Positions 24,445 to 33,164 of a DNA stretch of 64,000 nt are shown here, piece by piece. Each line of letters opens with the position of its first letter. Within the stretch, counting starts at the first letter, position 1. Source of the stretch: CAZCFB01 sp964511535 (GTDB lineage Bacteria; Myxococcota_A; Polyangia; GCA-2747355; CAZCFB01); contig CAZEFW010000012.1 of NCBI GenBank assembly GCA_964511535.1, positions 1 through 64,000 on the forward strand, in the 5' to 3' direction. The position numbers and the translations under genes are program-made. The notes under the pieces are model-generated. The model made no database searches. It had not been told where the DNA came from and worked only from the letters and a program-made list of their open reading frames with translations.

Positions 24445-25995
24445 ATGCCCGGAGCTTGCCAGGCGTGCGACGCCGAGCTCGGCCCGCGGCTGCGATGCTT
24501 GAGGTGTGGGGCGCACCTGCTTCCAGCGCAGGCGCGGCTCACCCACGTGGCCGGCAGGCTGCGCAGGGTTGAGCAGGAGCAGTCGCGCGTCCTGGTGACC
24601 GTGGACCTGCCCGGCGGCGCCACCCTCGAGGCCCGGGCAGGCTCGAGCTGCGCGCGGCTCGGGCACGGCGACCCTCGCCCGGGCGACGAGGTCGCGCTGC
24701 TCGGCACCCGGCAGGAGGTCTTCGACGACCGGACCGGCGGCCCCAGGGAGGCGCCGGCTCACCGGGCGGTGTTCGCCCTCGAGGCGCTGGCCGCCGGTGA
24801 TGACGCCGCGGCCCTCATGGTGGCCGAGCTGCAGGCGCGCGGGCTGCAGCCCCCACAGGGCGACCCGTCGCTGCCGACCTTGCCCTGGCCCGAGGGGGTC
24901 ATCGTGGTGCCGGCTGCCGGCGATGGCCCGGTGGGGATCACCTTTCACCTGCGCCCCGCGGCCATGGACTGGCTGCCCCTGTCGCTGCTGCTGCCGGCGG
25001 CGTTCTTCGGGCTGCTGGCCTGGAACATGTGGCCTGCCACCAGGGTGTTCATCTTCGCCGCGGTGCTGGGCGCCACGGCCCTCGCCATGGCGCTGCTCTC
25101 CCTGCGCCACAGGATGGTGCTGCTCGGCCCACAGCGGCTGCGGCTGCAGTACGGCCACCTGCCCTGGCCCGCGCGGACCCTGGCACGCACCGACGAGATC
25201 GAGGCGGTGTACGTCGCCCGTGAGGACGGCAGCCTCGGCGTGCGCGTGGCCGCCGGCGGCGAACAGGACCCCTGGCTGCTCTCCCCGGGGCAGGCCCCAT
25301 CCCGCGCGGCGCTGGTGGCGGCGCTGCTGGAGCGAGCCCTCGGCATCGCCCCGGACCGGGACAGGCGGCCTGGCGAAGAGAGCCCGGACCTGCCAGGGCG
25401 GCTGCCCGACCTGGACGCGGTCATGCGCCCGCCGCCCGCGCCCGGCGATCCCGCCGCCGAGCAGGGTCCACGCAGCCGCATGCGCGTGGCCGACCTGGGC
25501 CGGCCAGCGCCCAGGGGCGTACGCGCCACCCGACGCGGCAAGGTGCTGACCATCTCCACCCCGGACTCAGGCGTGTCCCTCAGGTTGATCTTCGTGGTGG
25601 GGCCCTGCGTGCTGTGGCTGATGTTCAACCACGAGCGGCTCTTTGAAGGCCCGCTGCTGCTGCTGCCCGACCTGGGGGCCTGCGCTGGCGTGCTGCTCGG
25701 GATCTACAGCGTCGTGGCCGGCCTGGCCAACCGCACCACCATCACGGTCAGCCCCTCCACCTTCATCATGACCCGGGGGCCGGTACCCTGGCCCGGCCGC
25801 GTGGCCTGCCACCGCAGCGTCGTGGCCGGCTTCGAGGAGGACTCGGAGATGGTGGGCAAGGGCGGCGTCATCTACCACCTCGATCTGGTGCTGCGAGGCG
25901 GCCAGCGCCGCCGCGTGGTGCCCAGCTCGGGCTCGGAGGAGCGCATATGGTGGCTCAAGCGCGCCCTGGAGCAGGAGCTCGGCCTGGGCGGCTGA
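24445..25995 (+). CDS. zinc-ribbon multi-span membrane protein, unknown function
   Basis: 516 residues from the ATG at 24445; a GTG at 24436 is equally possible. The N-terminus has CQAC and CLRC pairs, a zinc ribbon. Hydrophobic spans appear as two pairs, at about residues 170-220 (MDWLPLSLLLPAAFFGLLAW; VFIFAAVLGATALAMALLSL) and about 375-430 (LRLIFVVGPCVLWLMF; LGACAGVLLGIYSVVAGLA). Each pair is followed by a soluble segment of similar pattern, so the protein may be an internal duplication. A ten-codon reading frame with a good ribosome site (ATG 24400, stop 24430-24432) lies in frame just upstream. No family recognised. Confidence 0.7.
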   Translation: MPGACQACDAELGPRLRCLRCGAHLLPAQARLTHVAGRLRRVEQEQSRVLVTVDLPGGATLEARAGSSCARLGHGDPRPGDEVALLGTRQEVFDDRTGGPREAPAHRAVFALEALAAGDDAAALMVAELQARGLQPPQGDPSLPTLPWPEGVIVVPAAGDGPVGITFHLRPAAMDWLPLSLLLPAAFFGLLAWNMWPATRVFIFAAVLGATALAMALLSLRHRMVLLGPQRLRLQYGHLPWPARTLARTDEIEAVYVAREDGSLGVRVAAGGEQDPWLLSPGQAPSRAALVAALLERALGIAPDRDRRPGEESPDLPGRLPDLDAVMRPPPAPGDPAAEQGPRSRMRVADLGRPAPRGVRATRRGKVLTISTPDSGVSLRLIFVVGPCVLWLMFNHERLFEGPLLLLPDLGACAGVLLGIYSVVAGLANRTTITVSPSTFIMTRGPVPWPGRVACHRSVVAGFEEDSEMVGKGGVIYHLDLVLRGGQRRRVVPSSGSEERIWWLKRALEQELGLGG

Positions 25996-26082
25996 GCCGG
26001 TCCTCGTTGTAATTCCGCGTGCGCCTGGTGCCACTGGCGCTACACCTCCAGCAGAGGCCGTCGACGGCCAGCGGGAGGCACC

Positions 26083-27552
26083 ATGGACGCGCAGCAGATC
26101 ATCCGTCACCTGAGCGACGTCGAGCTCTTCGAACAGACTGACCCGCAGACCCTGGCCGAGATGGCCGCGGCCGTGGAGGAGCGTCAGGTGGGCGCCGGGC
26201 AGGTCCTCTTCAGCGAGGGAGATCCCGGCGGCTTCGTCTTCGCGGTGGCGCGCGGCGAGCTGGAGGTGCTCAAGCGGCAGAGCGAGCGCGACGTGTTGCT
26301 GCGAGTCATGGGCCGGGGGCAGGTGGGCGGCCTGACCAGCACAACCCTCGGGCGCAGCCGCTCGGCCACCCTGCGCGCGCGGGCCGAGAGCCTGGTGCTG
26401 TGCATCCCGGGGGAGCGGTTCAACCAGCTGCTGTCTGACCGGCCGCCGCTTACCCGGGCGGTGGTGGCATTCCTGAGCCAGAAGGTGCGGGGCAAGACAG
26501 ATCAGCTGGCCGGGCTGATGGCCCGGGGGCAGGCGGGCGCGGGCGAGCCCGTGGCGTTCTTCGACACCAAGCCGTACGACCGCACCTTCTTCGACCGGGC
26601 CGCGGGCGACGACCTGGCGCCGGTGTACTTCGAGGCGCGCCTGCGGTCAGCCACCGCCTCGCTGGCCCGCGGATTCCGGGTGGTGTGCGCCTTCGTCAAC
26701 GACGAGCTCGACGCCGGCGTACTGCAGGAGCTGGCCGGGAGCGGCGCGCAGCTCATCGCCCTGCGGTGCGCGGGCTTCAACAACCTCGACCTCGAGGCCG
26801 CCGGGCGCCTCGGCCTCACCGTGGTGCGCGTGCCGGCCTACTCGCCCCACGCCGTGGCCGAGCACACCCTCGGCATGATCCTGACGCTGAACCGCAAAAT
26901 CCACCGAGCCCACCAGCGAGTGCGCGAGGGGAACTTCAGCCTGGCCGGGCTGGTGGGCTTCGACCTGCACGGGCGCACCGCGGGGGTCATCGGCCTGGGC
27001 AAGATCGGCCGCTGCCTGGCCAGGGTCTTGCGCGGGCTCGGCATGCAGGTGCTCGCCTTCGACGCCAGGCCCGACGAGGCGTTCGCCGCCCACACCGGCG
27101 TGCGCTACGTGGCGCTGGACCGGCTTCTGGCCGAGGCCGACATCATCAGCCTCAACGCGCCGCTGCTGCCTGCCACCTGGCACATGATCGACGACGAGGC
27201 CATCGCCCGGATGAAGCCCGGCGTGATGCTGATCAACACCGGCCGCGGCGCGCTCATCGACACCGCCGCGCTGATCCGCGGGCTCAAGTCCGGGGCCATC
27301 GGATCGGCGGGCCTGGACGTGTACGAGGAGGAGAGCGATTACTTCTTCGAGGACCGCTCCGACCGGGTGATCACCGACGACGTGCTGGCCCGGCTGCTCA
27401 CTTTCCCCAACGTGCTGATCACCAGCCACCAGGCGTTCCTCACCGAGGAGGCGCTGGGCAACATCGCAGAGACCACCGCCGGCAACATCCGCGCTTTTTT
27501 GGCCGGCGCGCGGGGCGATGCGCTGGACAACCGGGTGGCGCCCGCGGGCTGA
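26083..27552 (+). CDS. cyclic-nucleotide-binding domain fused to D-lactate-dehydrogenase-like enzyme
   Basis: 489 residues. Residues about 1-140 form a cNMP-binding-type domain (DVELFEQTDPQTLAEMA, VLFSEGDPGGFVFAVARGELEVLK, RSATLRARAESLVLCI). Residues about 155-489 match D-lactate dehydrogenase: FFDTKPYDRTFFDRA, FVNDELDAGVLQELA, AYSPHAVAEHTLGMIL, the NAD-binding motif GVIGLGKIGRCLA, catalytic Arg in INTGRGALID, Glu in YEEESDYFFEDRS and His in ITSHQAFLTEEAL. It should interconvert pyruvate and D-lactate with NADH. The nucleotide cassette lacks the usual FGE, reading GQVGGL, so the ligand is uncertain. The start ATG is preceded by GGGAGG. Confidence 0.9.
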   Translation: MDAQQIIRHLSDVELFEQTDPQTLAEMAAAVEERQVGAGQVLFSEGDPGGFVFAVARGELEVLKRQSERDVLLRVMGRGQVGGLTSTTLGRSRSATLRARAESLVLCIPGERFNQLLSDRPPLTRAVVAFLSQKVRGKTDQLAGLMARGQAGAGEPVAFFDTKPYDRTFFDRAAGDDLAPVYFEARLRSATASLARGFRVVCAFVNDELDAGVLQELAGSGAQLIALRCAGFNNLDLEAAGRLGLTVVRVPAYSPHAVAEHTLGMILTLNRKIHRAHQRVREGNFSLAGLVGFDLHGRTAGVIGLGKIGRCLARVLRGLGMQVLAFDARPDEAFAAHTGVRYVALDRLLAEADIISLNAPLLPATWHMIDDEAIARMKPGVMLINTGRGALIDTAALIRGLKSGAIGSAGLDVYEEESDYFFEDRSDRVITDDVLARLLTFPNVLITSHQAFLTEEALGNIAETTAGNIRAFLAGARGDALDNRVAPAG

Positions 27553-27725
27553 GCAATACGGCAGGCTCCTGGCCCCGATCCGGATGCCGGATCTCAGCAC
27601 CGGCCGTCCGGACGGGAGGGGGGCCGGCTCCGCCGATCCACGCGAAATCAGGGGAGGCCATGATGGCCTCGTTCCTGCAAAGCCCCACTCCGCGAGGTCT
27701 GGATCGATGTTGCATGGAGGCTACA

Positions 27726-28316
27726 ATGGGAAACATGGCACAACAGAGGCAGCGCGAGGGCCGGTTCACATACGCCGATTACTGCACCTGGCCGGATGAT
27801 GAGCGCTGGGAGCTCATCGACGGCGCTGCGTTCGACATGACGCCCGCGCCCTCACCTCGACACCAGCGGATCCTGATGAGCCTGGCGTACCTGATGGAAG
27901 CGCAACTGCGGGGCGGACCGTGCACCCTCTACCCGGCGCCGTTCGACGTGCGCCTGCCCGGAGCCGACGGCAACCAGGACGAGGCGATCACAACCGTGGT
28001 ACAGCCCGACCTGTCAGTGGTTTGCGACCCCGACAAGATCGATGGCCGGGGGTGCGTGGGCGCGCCCGACCTGGCCGTGGAGATCCTCTCTCCATCCACG
28101 GCCTACCGCGACCAGACCGCCAAGCTGGACCTGTACGAGCGCGTCGGGGTGGCGGAGTACTGGGTGGTCAACCCCGAGCGGCAGAGCGTGCAGGTGTACC
28201 TGCTGGACCATGAAGGCCGCTTCTCCAAGCCACTGGAATACCGCAGCCCGGAGACGCTGCCCGCCACGGCGCTCCAGGGTGTGGCCGTGGACCTGCAAGA
28301 GGTGTTCGCCGGGTGA
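27726..28316 (+). CDS. Uma2-family (PD-(D/E)XK fold) protein
   Basis: 196 residues with Uma2 signatures: FTYADYCTWPDDERWELIDG, VVQPDLSVVCD, LAVEILSPSTAYRDQTAKLDLYERVGVAEYWVV. The Asp, Glu-X-Leu and Lys positions of the nuclease core are present, so metal-dependent cleavage is possible, although cellular roles of Uma2 proteins are unclear. The start was chosen for GGAGG five bases upstream and for agreement with family length. In-frame ATGs at 27660 and 27663, also with a good ribosome site, would add 21-22 residues. Confidence 0.88.
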   Translation: MGNMAQQRQREGRFTYADYCTWPDDERWELIDGAAFDMTPAPSPRHQRILMSLAYLMEAQLRGGPCTLYPAPFDVRLPGADGNQDEAITTVVQPDLSVVCDPDKIDGRGCVGAPDLAVEILSPSTAYRDQTAKLDLYERVGVAEYWVVNPERQSVQVYLLDHEGRFSKPLEYRSPETLPATALQGVAVDLQEVFAG

Positions 28317-28323
28317 GGCTGTA

Positions 28324-28383
28324 GACGCGGCTTCCAGCCGCGTCGGCATGGACAGGCGTTGCCAAAGCGGCGAGAGGCCGCTT
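28324..28383. repeat. two adjacent hairpin-forming palindromes (REP-like or terminator)
   Basis: GACGCGGCT-TCC-AGCCGCGTC at 28324-28344 and AAGCGGC-GAGAG-GCCGCTT at 28365-28383 lie between the convergent ends of the Uma2 gene and the methyltransferase-like gene. No long T tract follows either, so a bidirectional terminator or a dispersed palindromic repeat are both possible. Confidence 0.5.
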
Positions 28384-28388
28384 CCACG

Positions 28389-29066
28389 CTACCCCGCCTT
28401 GCGCCCCAGAAAGATGGCGTAGCGCGAGCGCCCCTTCTCCTTGCGCGCCTTGACCAGCTCGCAGCGCGCGTCGCGGAAGCCGGTCTTCTTCATCAGGGCC
28501 ACGAACTTCTTGTCCGCCTGCACCGACCAGACCGACAGCACGCCGCCCGGGCGCAGGGCGCTGTGGAAGCGTCGCAGGCCCTTCGCATCGTAGAGCCGGG
28601 CGTTGATGGACTGGGTCATGGGCCCGGGGCCGTTGTCCACGTCGTTGAGGATCAGATCCCAGGCCCCCGGCTCCAGCTGCTGGTGGATGTCGCCCAGCGC
28701 CACCGAGGCCCTCGAGTCGCGCAGGGGGTGGTCCGCCAGGTGGCCCAGGTGCTCCTCGTTCCAGCGCTTCACCTCGGAAAACAGCTCGGCCACCACCACC
28801 TGCCCCCCCGACCGCGGCAGCAGGTCCAGCGCCGCGCGCAGGGTGAAGCCCATGCCGAGGCCGCCCACCAGCACCCTCGGCTTTTTGACCCGCCTGTCCA
28901 GCGCCGCGAAGGCCAGCTCCGCGAGAGCCTCCTCCGAGCCGTGGTTCTCGTTGGTCATCAGGTCGAGGTTGCCGATCTTGATGTAGTAGAAGCCGCCGCG
29001 CCGGTAGAGGGTGAGCTTGCGCCCGTCGACGGTGAGGATCTGGTCGAGCTGCTCCAGGGGCTTCAT
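28389..29066 (-). CDS. spermidine-synthase-like SAM-dependent methyltransferase-fold protein
   Basis: 225 residues. The Rossmann motif I is PRVLVGGLGMGFTLRAAL, the acidic ribose-binding position VVVAELFSEVKRWNE, and the active-site loop region DLILNDVDNGPGPM. The N-terminal ~60 residues (GRKLTLYRRGGFYYIKIGNLDLMTNENHGSEEALAELAF) resemble spermidine synthase substrate-side sequence. The usual spermidine synthase is longer, so true polyamine synthesis is uncertain. It is cytoplasmic and lies downstream of the two surface lipoprotein genes on the same strand, with a 14-base gap. Confidence 0.75.
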   Translation of the reverse strand: MKPLEQLDQILTVDGRKLTLYRRGGFYYIKIGNLDLMTNENHGSEEALAELAFAALDRRVKKPRVLVGGLGMGFTLRAALDLLPRSGGQVVVAELFSEVKRWNEEHLGHLADHPLRDSRASVALGDIHQQLEPGAWDLILNDVDNGPGPMTQSINARLYDAKGLRRFHSALRPGGVLSVWSVQADKKFVALMKKTGFRDARCELVKARKEKGRSRYAIFLGRKAG

Positions 29067-29080
29067 GGCTGCGGCTCCGC

Positions 29081-31057
29081 TTATTTGAGGTTGATCAGCG
29101 CCAGGTCAGTGCCGCCGGGGTAGCCGTAGCTGACGTAGGCGTCGAAGCCGTAGACCACCAGCCCCACCGGGCTGTCGGCCTTGAGCCGGTGCACGCCGTC
29201 GTTCTGCTCGGCCGGCAGCAGGTTGTCGGGCGGCACCTTGCCCATCTGCACCAGCGGGAAGGAGAGCTGGCACTTGTACGAGACATACTCGGTGTCCCCC
29301 ACCTCCGACGGCTTGCGCACCTTGCCCACGGTCCCCACGGTGCAGCACAGCTTCTTGCCCAGGGTGGCATCGCACCCGGCCTTGAGCAGCCGCCCGTCCA
29401 GGGTCACCCGGGTCCCCTTGGGCGCCGCCACCAGGATGTAGTCGAAGGAGTACTTGTCCGGCGTGAGGAACAGGTAGTCCTTGCGGAACTGCTCCACCGG
29501 CGGCAGCAGGATGAAGCTCGGGTCGCCGCCCGGCAGCGTCGAGGGAATGCCCGCCTCGTCCTGGGCCGCCACGAACTGCCCCACCGAGACCGGCCCGTTG
29601 GCCTCGATGGTGAAGTCCCGGTCGGCGTCCAGCCGCTTGACCGTGCCGCGCGGCACGCTGAGCTGGGTGAACCCGGGCAGGTTGGTCTTGACCAGCACCT
29701 GCTCGCCGGCGGCCAGCACCCGGAAGTACTCCTTCTCCGACTTGTTGACCGTGATGGTGGCGCCCGCCTGAAACAGCGCCGCGGTGCGGGGCGGGGTCTT
29801 GATGGCGATGAAGACTTTGCCGAAGGTGGTCACCGGGAAGAGCTGCTGCTCCAGGTGATCGGCGCAGCACTTGCGCGTGGTCAGGTCCTTGAAGTCGGGC
29901 ACGTCCGACGCCTCGGAGCCGGAGAAGACCACCACCGGCTTGTCGGTGTCGATGCGGGTGCCGGTGAAGTCAGCGTTGAAGCCGCCGGTCTCCAGGTTCA
30001 GCACGTCGTAGGGCCCGAGGGTGAACAGCAAGGTGTCGCCCTTCTTCTGGGCCTTCACCTTGCCCGCCTTGTCCGCGATGGTGGCGGTGCTCAGGGTCAC
30101 CTTGATGTTGGTCTTGTCCCGGGTGCCCACGATGGTGAGGAAGGCGCGCAGGTCGTCGCCGAAGTTCTCCTTCGGGTTGGGCGAGGTGGCGATGGTCTGG
30201 GGCCAGCCCATGACCAGGTACGAGGCGCCGCGCTGGTTGGACGCGTCGGTGGTCAGCGCCGCGGTGGGCACCAGCAGCGACGCGTCGTTGGAGAAGACGC
30301 CGGCGTTGGACAGCGGGTTGAACTGGTAGGCGATGATCGGCGCGGTGGACTCGATCTTGTACGCGTTGGAGGTGAAGGCCGTGCCGCCGCCGGTGTTGTA
30401 CTGGCCCTTGGGCGAGCCGTCCACCTCGCGGGCGGGCAGCAGCAGCACCTCCAAGCCGCCCGGCTTGACGGTGCGCTTGGTGAACTCCTTCATCTTTACC
30501 GCCGCGCCCGGTGCACCCTCGTTGATGGACACGGTGACCGACGCCGCAAGGGACGAGGGGTTGGACAGGGCGATGGCGAACTGCTGGGCCGCGGCGCTGC
30601 CGGAGCTGACCACCGCGTTGTCCAGGTCCACCGCCCAGTACTCGCACCCCACGTAGCTGCGGTTGCCGCGGGCCAGCTTGCAGGCGTCCACGCAGGTGGC
30701 CGCGTCGCAGATCTGCCCCTTGGCCGTGGAGCAGGTGCGCACCGGATTGGGCAAGAACGCGCTGCCAGTGGTGTTGCAGCGCATGACGTCCAGGCCCTTG
30801 CAGGTCAGCGCGTTGGGGTCGCAGAACAGGCAGCCGCTCTGGGTGCACTTCTTGCCGCTCAGCCCGCAGTCCTGCTCCACGATGTGGCCCGAGCCGTCGG
30901 GCACGCAGCGCATGGCGGTGAGGCCCACGCAGCGGTAGGTGCCGGGCTCGCACACCTGGTCGGCCGTGTCGGTGTTGGCGCAGGTGGTCAGCAACAGCCC
31001 GGCCACGGCCACGACTGCGGCTGCGGACTTATGGGCCGGCAACAGAGAAGATGTCAT
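29081..31057 (-). CDS. IgGFc-binding-type cell-surface lipoprotein
   Basis: 658 residues. A signal segment (AAAVVAVAGLLLTTCANT) could place a lipid-modified Cys at about 26. A Cys-rich region of about 110 residues follows (CEPGTYRCVGLTAMRC, CGLSGKKCTQSGCLFC). The remaining ~500 residues carry the pattern of the bacterial IgGFc-binding domain: ASYLVMGWP, FGDDLRAFLTIVGT, DVLNLETGGFNADFTGTRI, KPVVVFSGSEASDVPD, DHLEQQLFPVTTFGKVFIAI, DYLFLTPDKYSFDYILVAAP, PVGLVVYGFDAYVSYGYPGG. Such domains occur in large surface proteins of deltaproteobacteria and probably mediate adhesion. The start overlaps the end of the upstream IPT/TIG lipoprotein gene by 29 bases. Confidence 0.82.
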   Translation of the reverse strand: MTSSLLPAHKSAAAVVAVAGLLLTTCANTDTADQVCEPGTYRCVGLTAMRCVPDGSGHIVEQDCGLSGKKCTQSGCLFCDPNALTCKGLDVMRCNTTGSAFLPNPVRTCSTAKGQICDAATCVDACKLARGNRSYVGCEYWAVDLDNAVVSSGSAAAQQFAIALSNPSSLAASVTVSINEGAPGAAVKMKEFTKRTVKPGGLEVLLLPAREVDGSPKGQYNTGGGTAFTSNAYKIESTAPIIAYQFNPLSNAGVFSNDASLLVPTAALTTDASNQRGASYLVMGWPQTIATSPNPKENFGDDLRAFLTIVGTRDKTNIKVTLSTATIADKAGKVKAQKKGDTLLFTLGPYDVLNLETGGFNADFTGTRIDTDKPVVVFSGSEASDVPDFKDLTTRKCCADHLEQQLFPVTTFGKVFIAIKTPPRTAALFQAGATITVNKSEKEYFRVLAAGEQVLVKTNLPGFTQLSVPRGTVKRLDADRDFTIEANGPVSVGQFVAAQDEAGIPSTLPGGDPSFILLPPVEQFRKDYLFLTPDKYSFDYILVAAPKGTRVTLDGRLLKAGCDATLGKKLCCTVGTVGKVRKPSEVGDTEYVSYKCQLSFPLVQMGKVPPDNLLPAEQNDGVHRLKADSPVGLVVYGFDAYVSYGYPGGTDLALINLK

Positions 31058-33059
31058 AAGAGTAGCGGTCCCAGTAGCGGGTGGAGAGGTGCGAGTAGGT
31101 GAAGTTGTCGAACTTGAAGCCGGGCAGGCGCGCCAGGTACTGCACCCAGACCAGCGGCCCCGAGGGCCAGGCCGGCAGGCCGAGGGTGGCCGGGTCAGGC
31201 AGCTTGGCGATGGTCACGTCCCCCGGCGCGTAGAAGCGCCACACCGGCGTCTGGTCGGTCTTGCGCAGGATCACCACCGACAGGCTCGCCTTGCCGCCGG
31301 TGTAGGCCCAGGCCAGGGTGTTGCCCTGGATCTTGCCCCCCGGGCCCGGCTTGATCTGCCGCGGAACGCCGAGGAACTGGTCGGCCACGATCTCTCCGCC
31401 CTTGGGCAGGGTCATCTTCACCGTGGCCACGGTGAAGGGCAGCTCGCTCTTGGTCTGGTTGTTGCTGATGCGCACCTCGGCGGTGTAGGTGGCGTCGATG
31501 AGCCCCTGATGGTTGAACGCAGGCAGCCGCCCGTAGGCCAGCTGGTCCGGCACGCCGTCGCCCTTGAGCTCGGAGTCGGGGCGCATCACCAGGCCGTCGG
31601 CCCCCACGTCGATGGCCAGGCGCACGCGGTAGCGCGGCAGGTCCACCGGCGCGTCCTTGATGCGGACCTTCACCCGCTCGGTGAGCGGGATGTTCATCTT
31701 GATGTTGGCGAACACCACGTCGCCCGGGCCCACCACGACGCCGCGGGTGATGCCCATGACGTAGGGCTGGAAGGAGCCGCTGGTCTTGTTGTAGATGCCG
31801 GCGATGGCGTAGACCGCCATGGAGCCGCTGCGGCCGTACATGGTGTACTCCCACGCCGTGGAGCCGTCGGAGGTGTAGTCCACGTAGGTGCCGGTGCCCA
31901 GCGATGGCGCGCCCCAGGCCATGGACGGCACCGATGTGTATACGTAGGCCCGCTTGACCTGGTTCTTGCTCTTGGGCTCGGGCACCAGCTTCCACTTGGT
32001 GCTGCCCACGCCGGTGGCGCCGCCGAACATGATGCTGCCCTTGATCACGCCCGGCGACTGACCCGGCGGCAGGGGCCCAGGCTGGGGGCGCGGCAGGGGC
32101 GTGAGGAAGATGGTCACGTCCCGGGCGTCGAAGGCGAGGATGGAGGCGGACTCGAAGCCCTTGGCCCCGGCGGTGACGCTCACCTTGCCCGACAGCTTGC
32201 TGTTGGTCAGCACCGCGGTGCCGGTGCCGTCGGTGACGGCGGACAGGGTTAGGGTCCGCTCCTTCTGGGCCACCACCTTCGCCCCGGTGATGGGGCTGCG
32301 GTTGTAGGTGTTGAGCACCGACACCGTGAGCGTGCCCTTGAGCGGCCCGCCCCCCAGCCCCCCGTTGCGCGGGTTGGAGGCCTGGTAGTAGGTGAACGCC
32401 TCGCGGACCGTGGTGGTCGTTCCGCCCTCGGACAGCTCCAGGTGCGCGGGGCCGGTGCGGTCGGTCTTGGGGGTCACCGCCTTGAGCACCGACGCGCTGA
32501 CGACGGTGACGTCGGTCATGGCCAGCCCGCCCAGCTTGAGCGTGGTGGCGCTGGAGAAGGCCAGGCCGCTGGCCTGGACCGTGACCAGGGTGCCGCCCGC
32601 CACGGGCCCCGACGATGGATCCAGCAGGATCGAGTCGTAGGTGTAGCCCGCCTTGAGGGTGGCGCTGCTGCCGCCCTTGCTCAGGGTCACCGTGACGTCG
32701 GCTGTGCCTGGCTTGCCCGCCGGGGTGACGATCTTGAGCGCCTGGGGGCTGACCAGCACGATCTTGGTGGGGTCCACCGATACGCCGCCGATCTTCACCG
32801 CGGCGGACTTGTTGAAGCCGAGGCCGGTGATGTAAGTCTCGGTGCCGCCGGTGAACGGCCCGTGGTTCGGCTTGATGCCCGTGACCGCGAAGCTGGTGCC
32901 GGGCGCCAGGTCGGCGTCCACTCCGAGGCCGTCGGGGGCCCACACCTCGCCGTCGGTGGTGTTCACCGGCACCAGGGCGCGGATGATGTCCTCGGCGCAG
33001 CCGCCCAGGGGCAGCGAGAGTAACAGCAGGATTAGCAGTGTGAGGCGAGCGCGATTCAT
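31029..33059 (-). CDS. IPT/TIG-repeat surface lipoprotein
   Basis: 676 residues with a lipoprotein signal LLILLLLSLPLGGCAED (Cys at about 21). Two IPT/TIG Ig-like repeats are visible: IKPNHGPFTGGTETYITGLGF...VKIGG and LDPSSGPVAGGTLVTVQASGLAF...LKLGG. A carboxypeptidase-regulatory-like fold (LTVSVLNTYNRSPITGAKVVA) follows, then a C-terminal region with no recognised domain. It is probably an outer-membrane-anchored adhesin or structural protein made together with the overlapping IgGFc-type gene. Confidence 0.8.
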   Translation of the reverse strand: MNRARLTLLILLLLSLPLGGCAEDIIRALVPVNTTDGEVWAPDGLGVDADLAPGTSFAVTGIKPNHGPFTGGTETYITGLGFNKSAAVKIGGVSVDPTKIVLVSPQALKIVTPAGKPGTADVTVTLSKGGSSATLKAGYTYDSILLDPSSGPVAGGTLVTVQASGLAFSSATTLKLGGLAMTDVTVVSASVLKAVTPKTDRTGPAHLELSEGGTTTTVREAFTYYQASNPRNGGLGGGPLKGTLTVSVLNTYNRSPITGAKVVAQKERTLTLSAVTDGTGTAVLTNSKLSGKVSVTAGAKGFESASILAFDARDVTIFLTPLPRPQPGPLPPGQSPGVIKGSIMFGGATGVGSTKWKLVPEPKSKNQVKRAYVYTSVPSMAWGAPSLGTGTYVDYTSDGSTAWEYTMYGRSGSMAVYAIAGIYNKTSGSFQPYVMGITRGVVVGPGDVVFANIKMNIPLTERVKVRIKDAPVDLPRYRVRLAIDVGADGLVMRPDSELKGDGVPDQLAYGRLPAFNHQGLIDATYTAEVRISNNQTKSELPFTVATVKMTLPKGGEIVADQFLGVPRQIKPGPGGKIQGNTLAWAYTGGKASLSVVILRKTDQTPVWRFYAPGDVTIAKLPDPATLGLPAWPSGPLVWVQYLARLPGFKFDNFTYSHLSTRYWDRYSYDIFSVAGP

Positions 33060-33164
33060 GGTCAGCAGAAAGCTTAGCCCAACAATCCTTCGGGTACTAC
33101 TTCGGGGGTGATGTGCCGGGATGGATGTTACCCTCAGAGCACCCGACGGCTTCACGGAGCGCCA

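Noticed and set aside
26025..26041. GG-N10-GC spacing before the cNMP/lactate dehydrogenase gene
   Set aside because: Both boxes depart from consensus (GGTGC and GGCGC); likely chance in GC-rich DNA.
28103..28387. Minus-strand frame over the Uma2 gene end as an antitoxin
   Set aside because: It is an antisense shadow of Uma2 coding sequence and the hairpin repeat, with no ribosome site.
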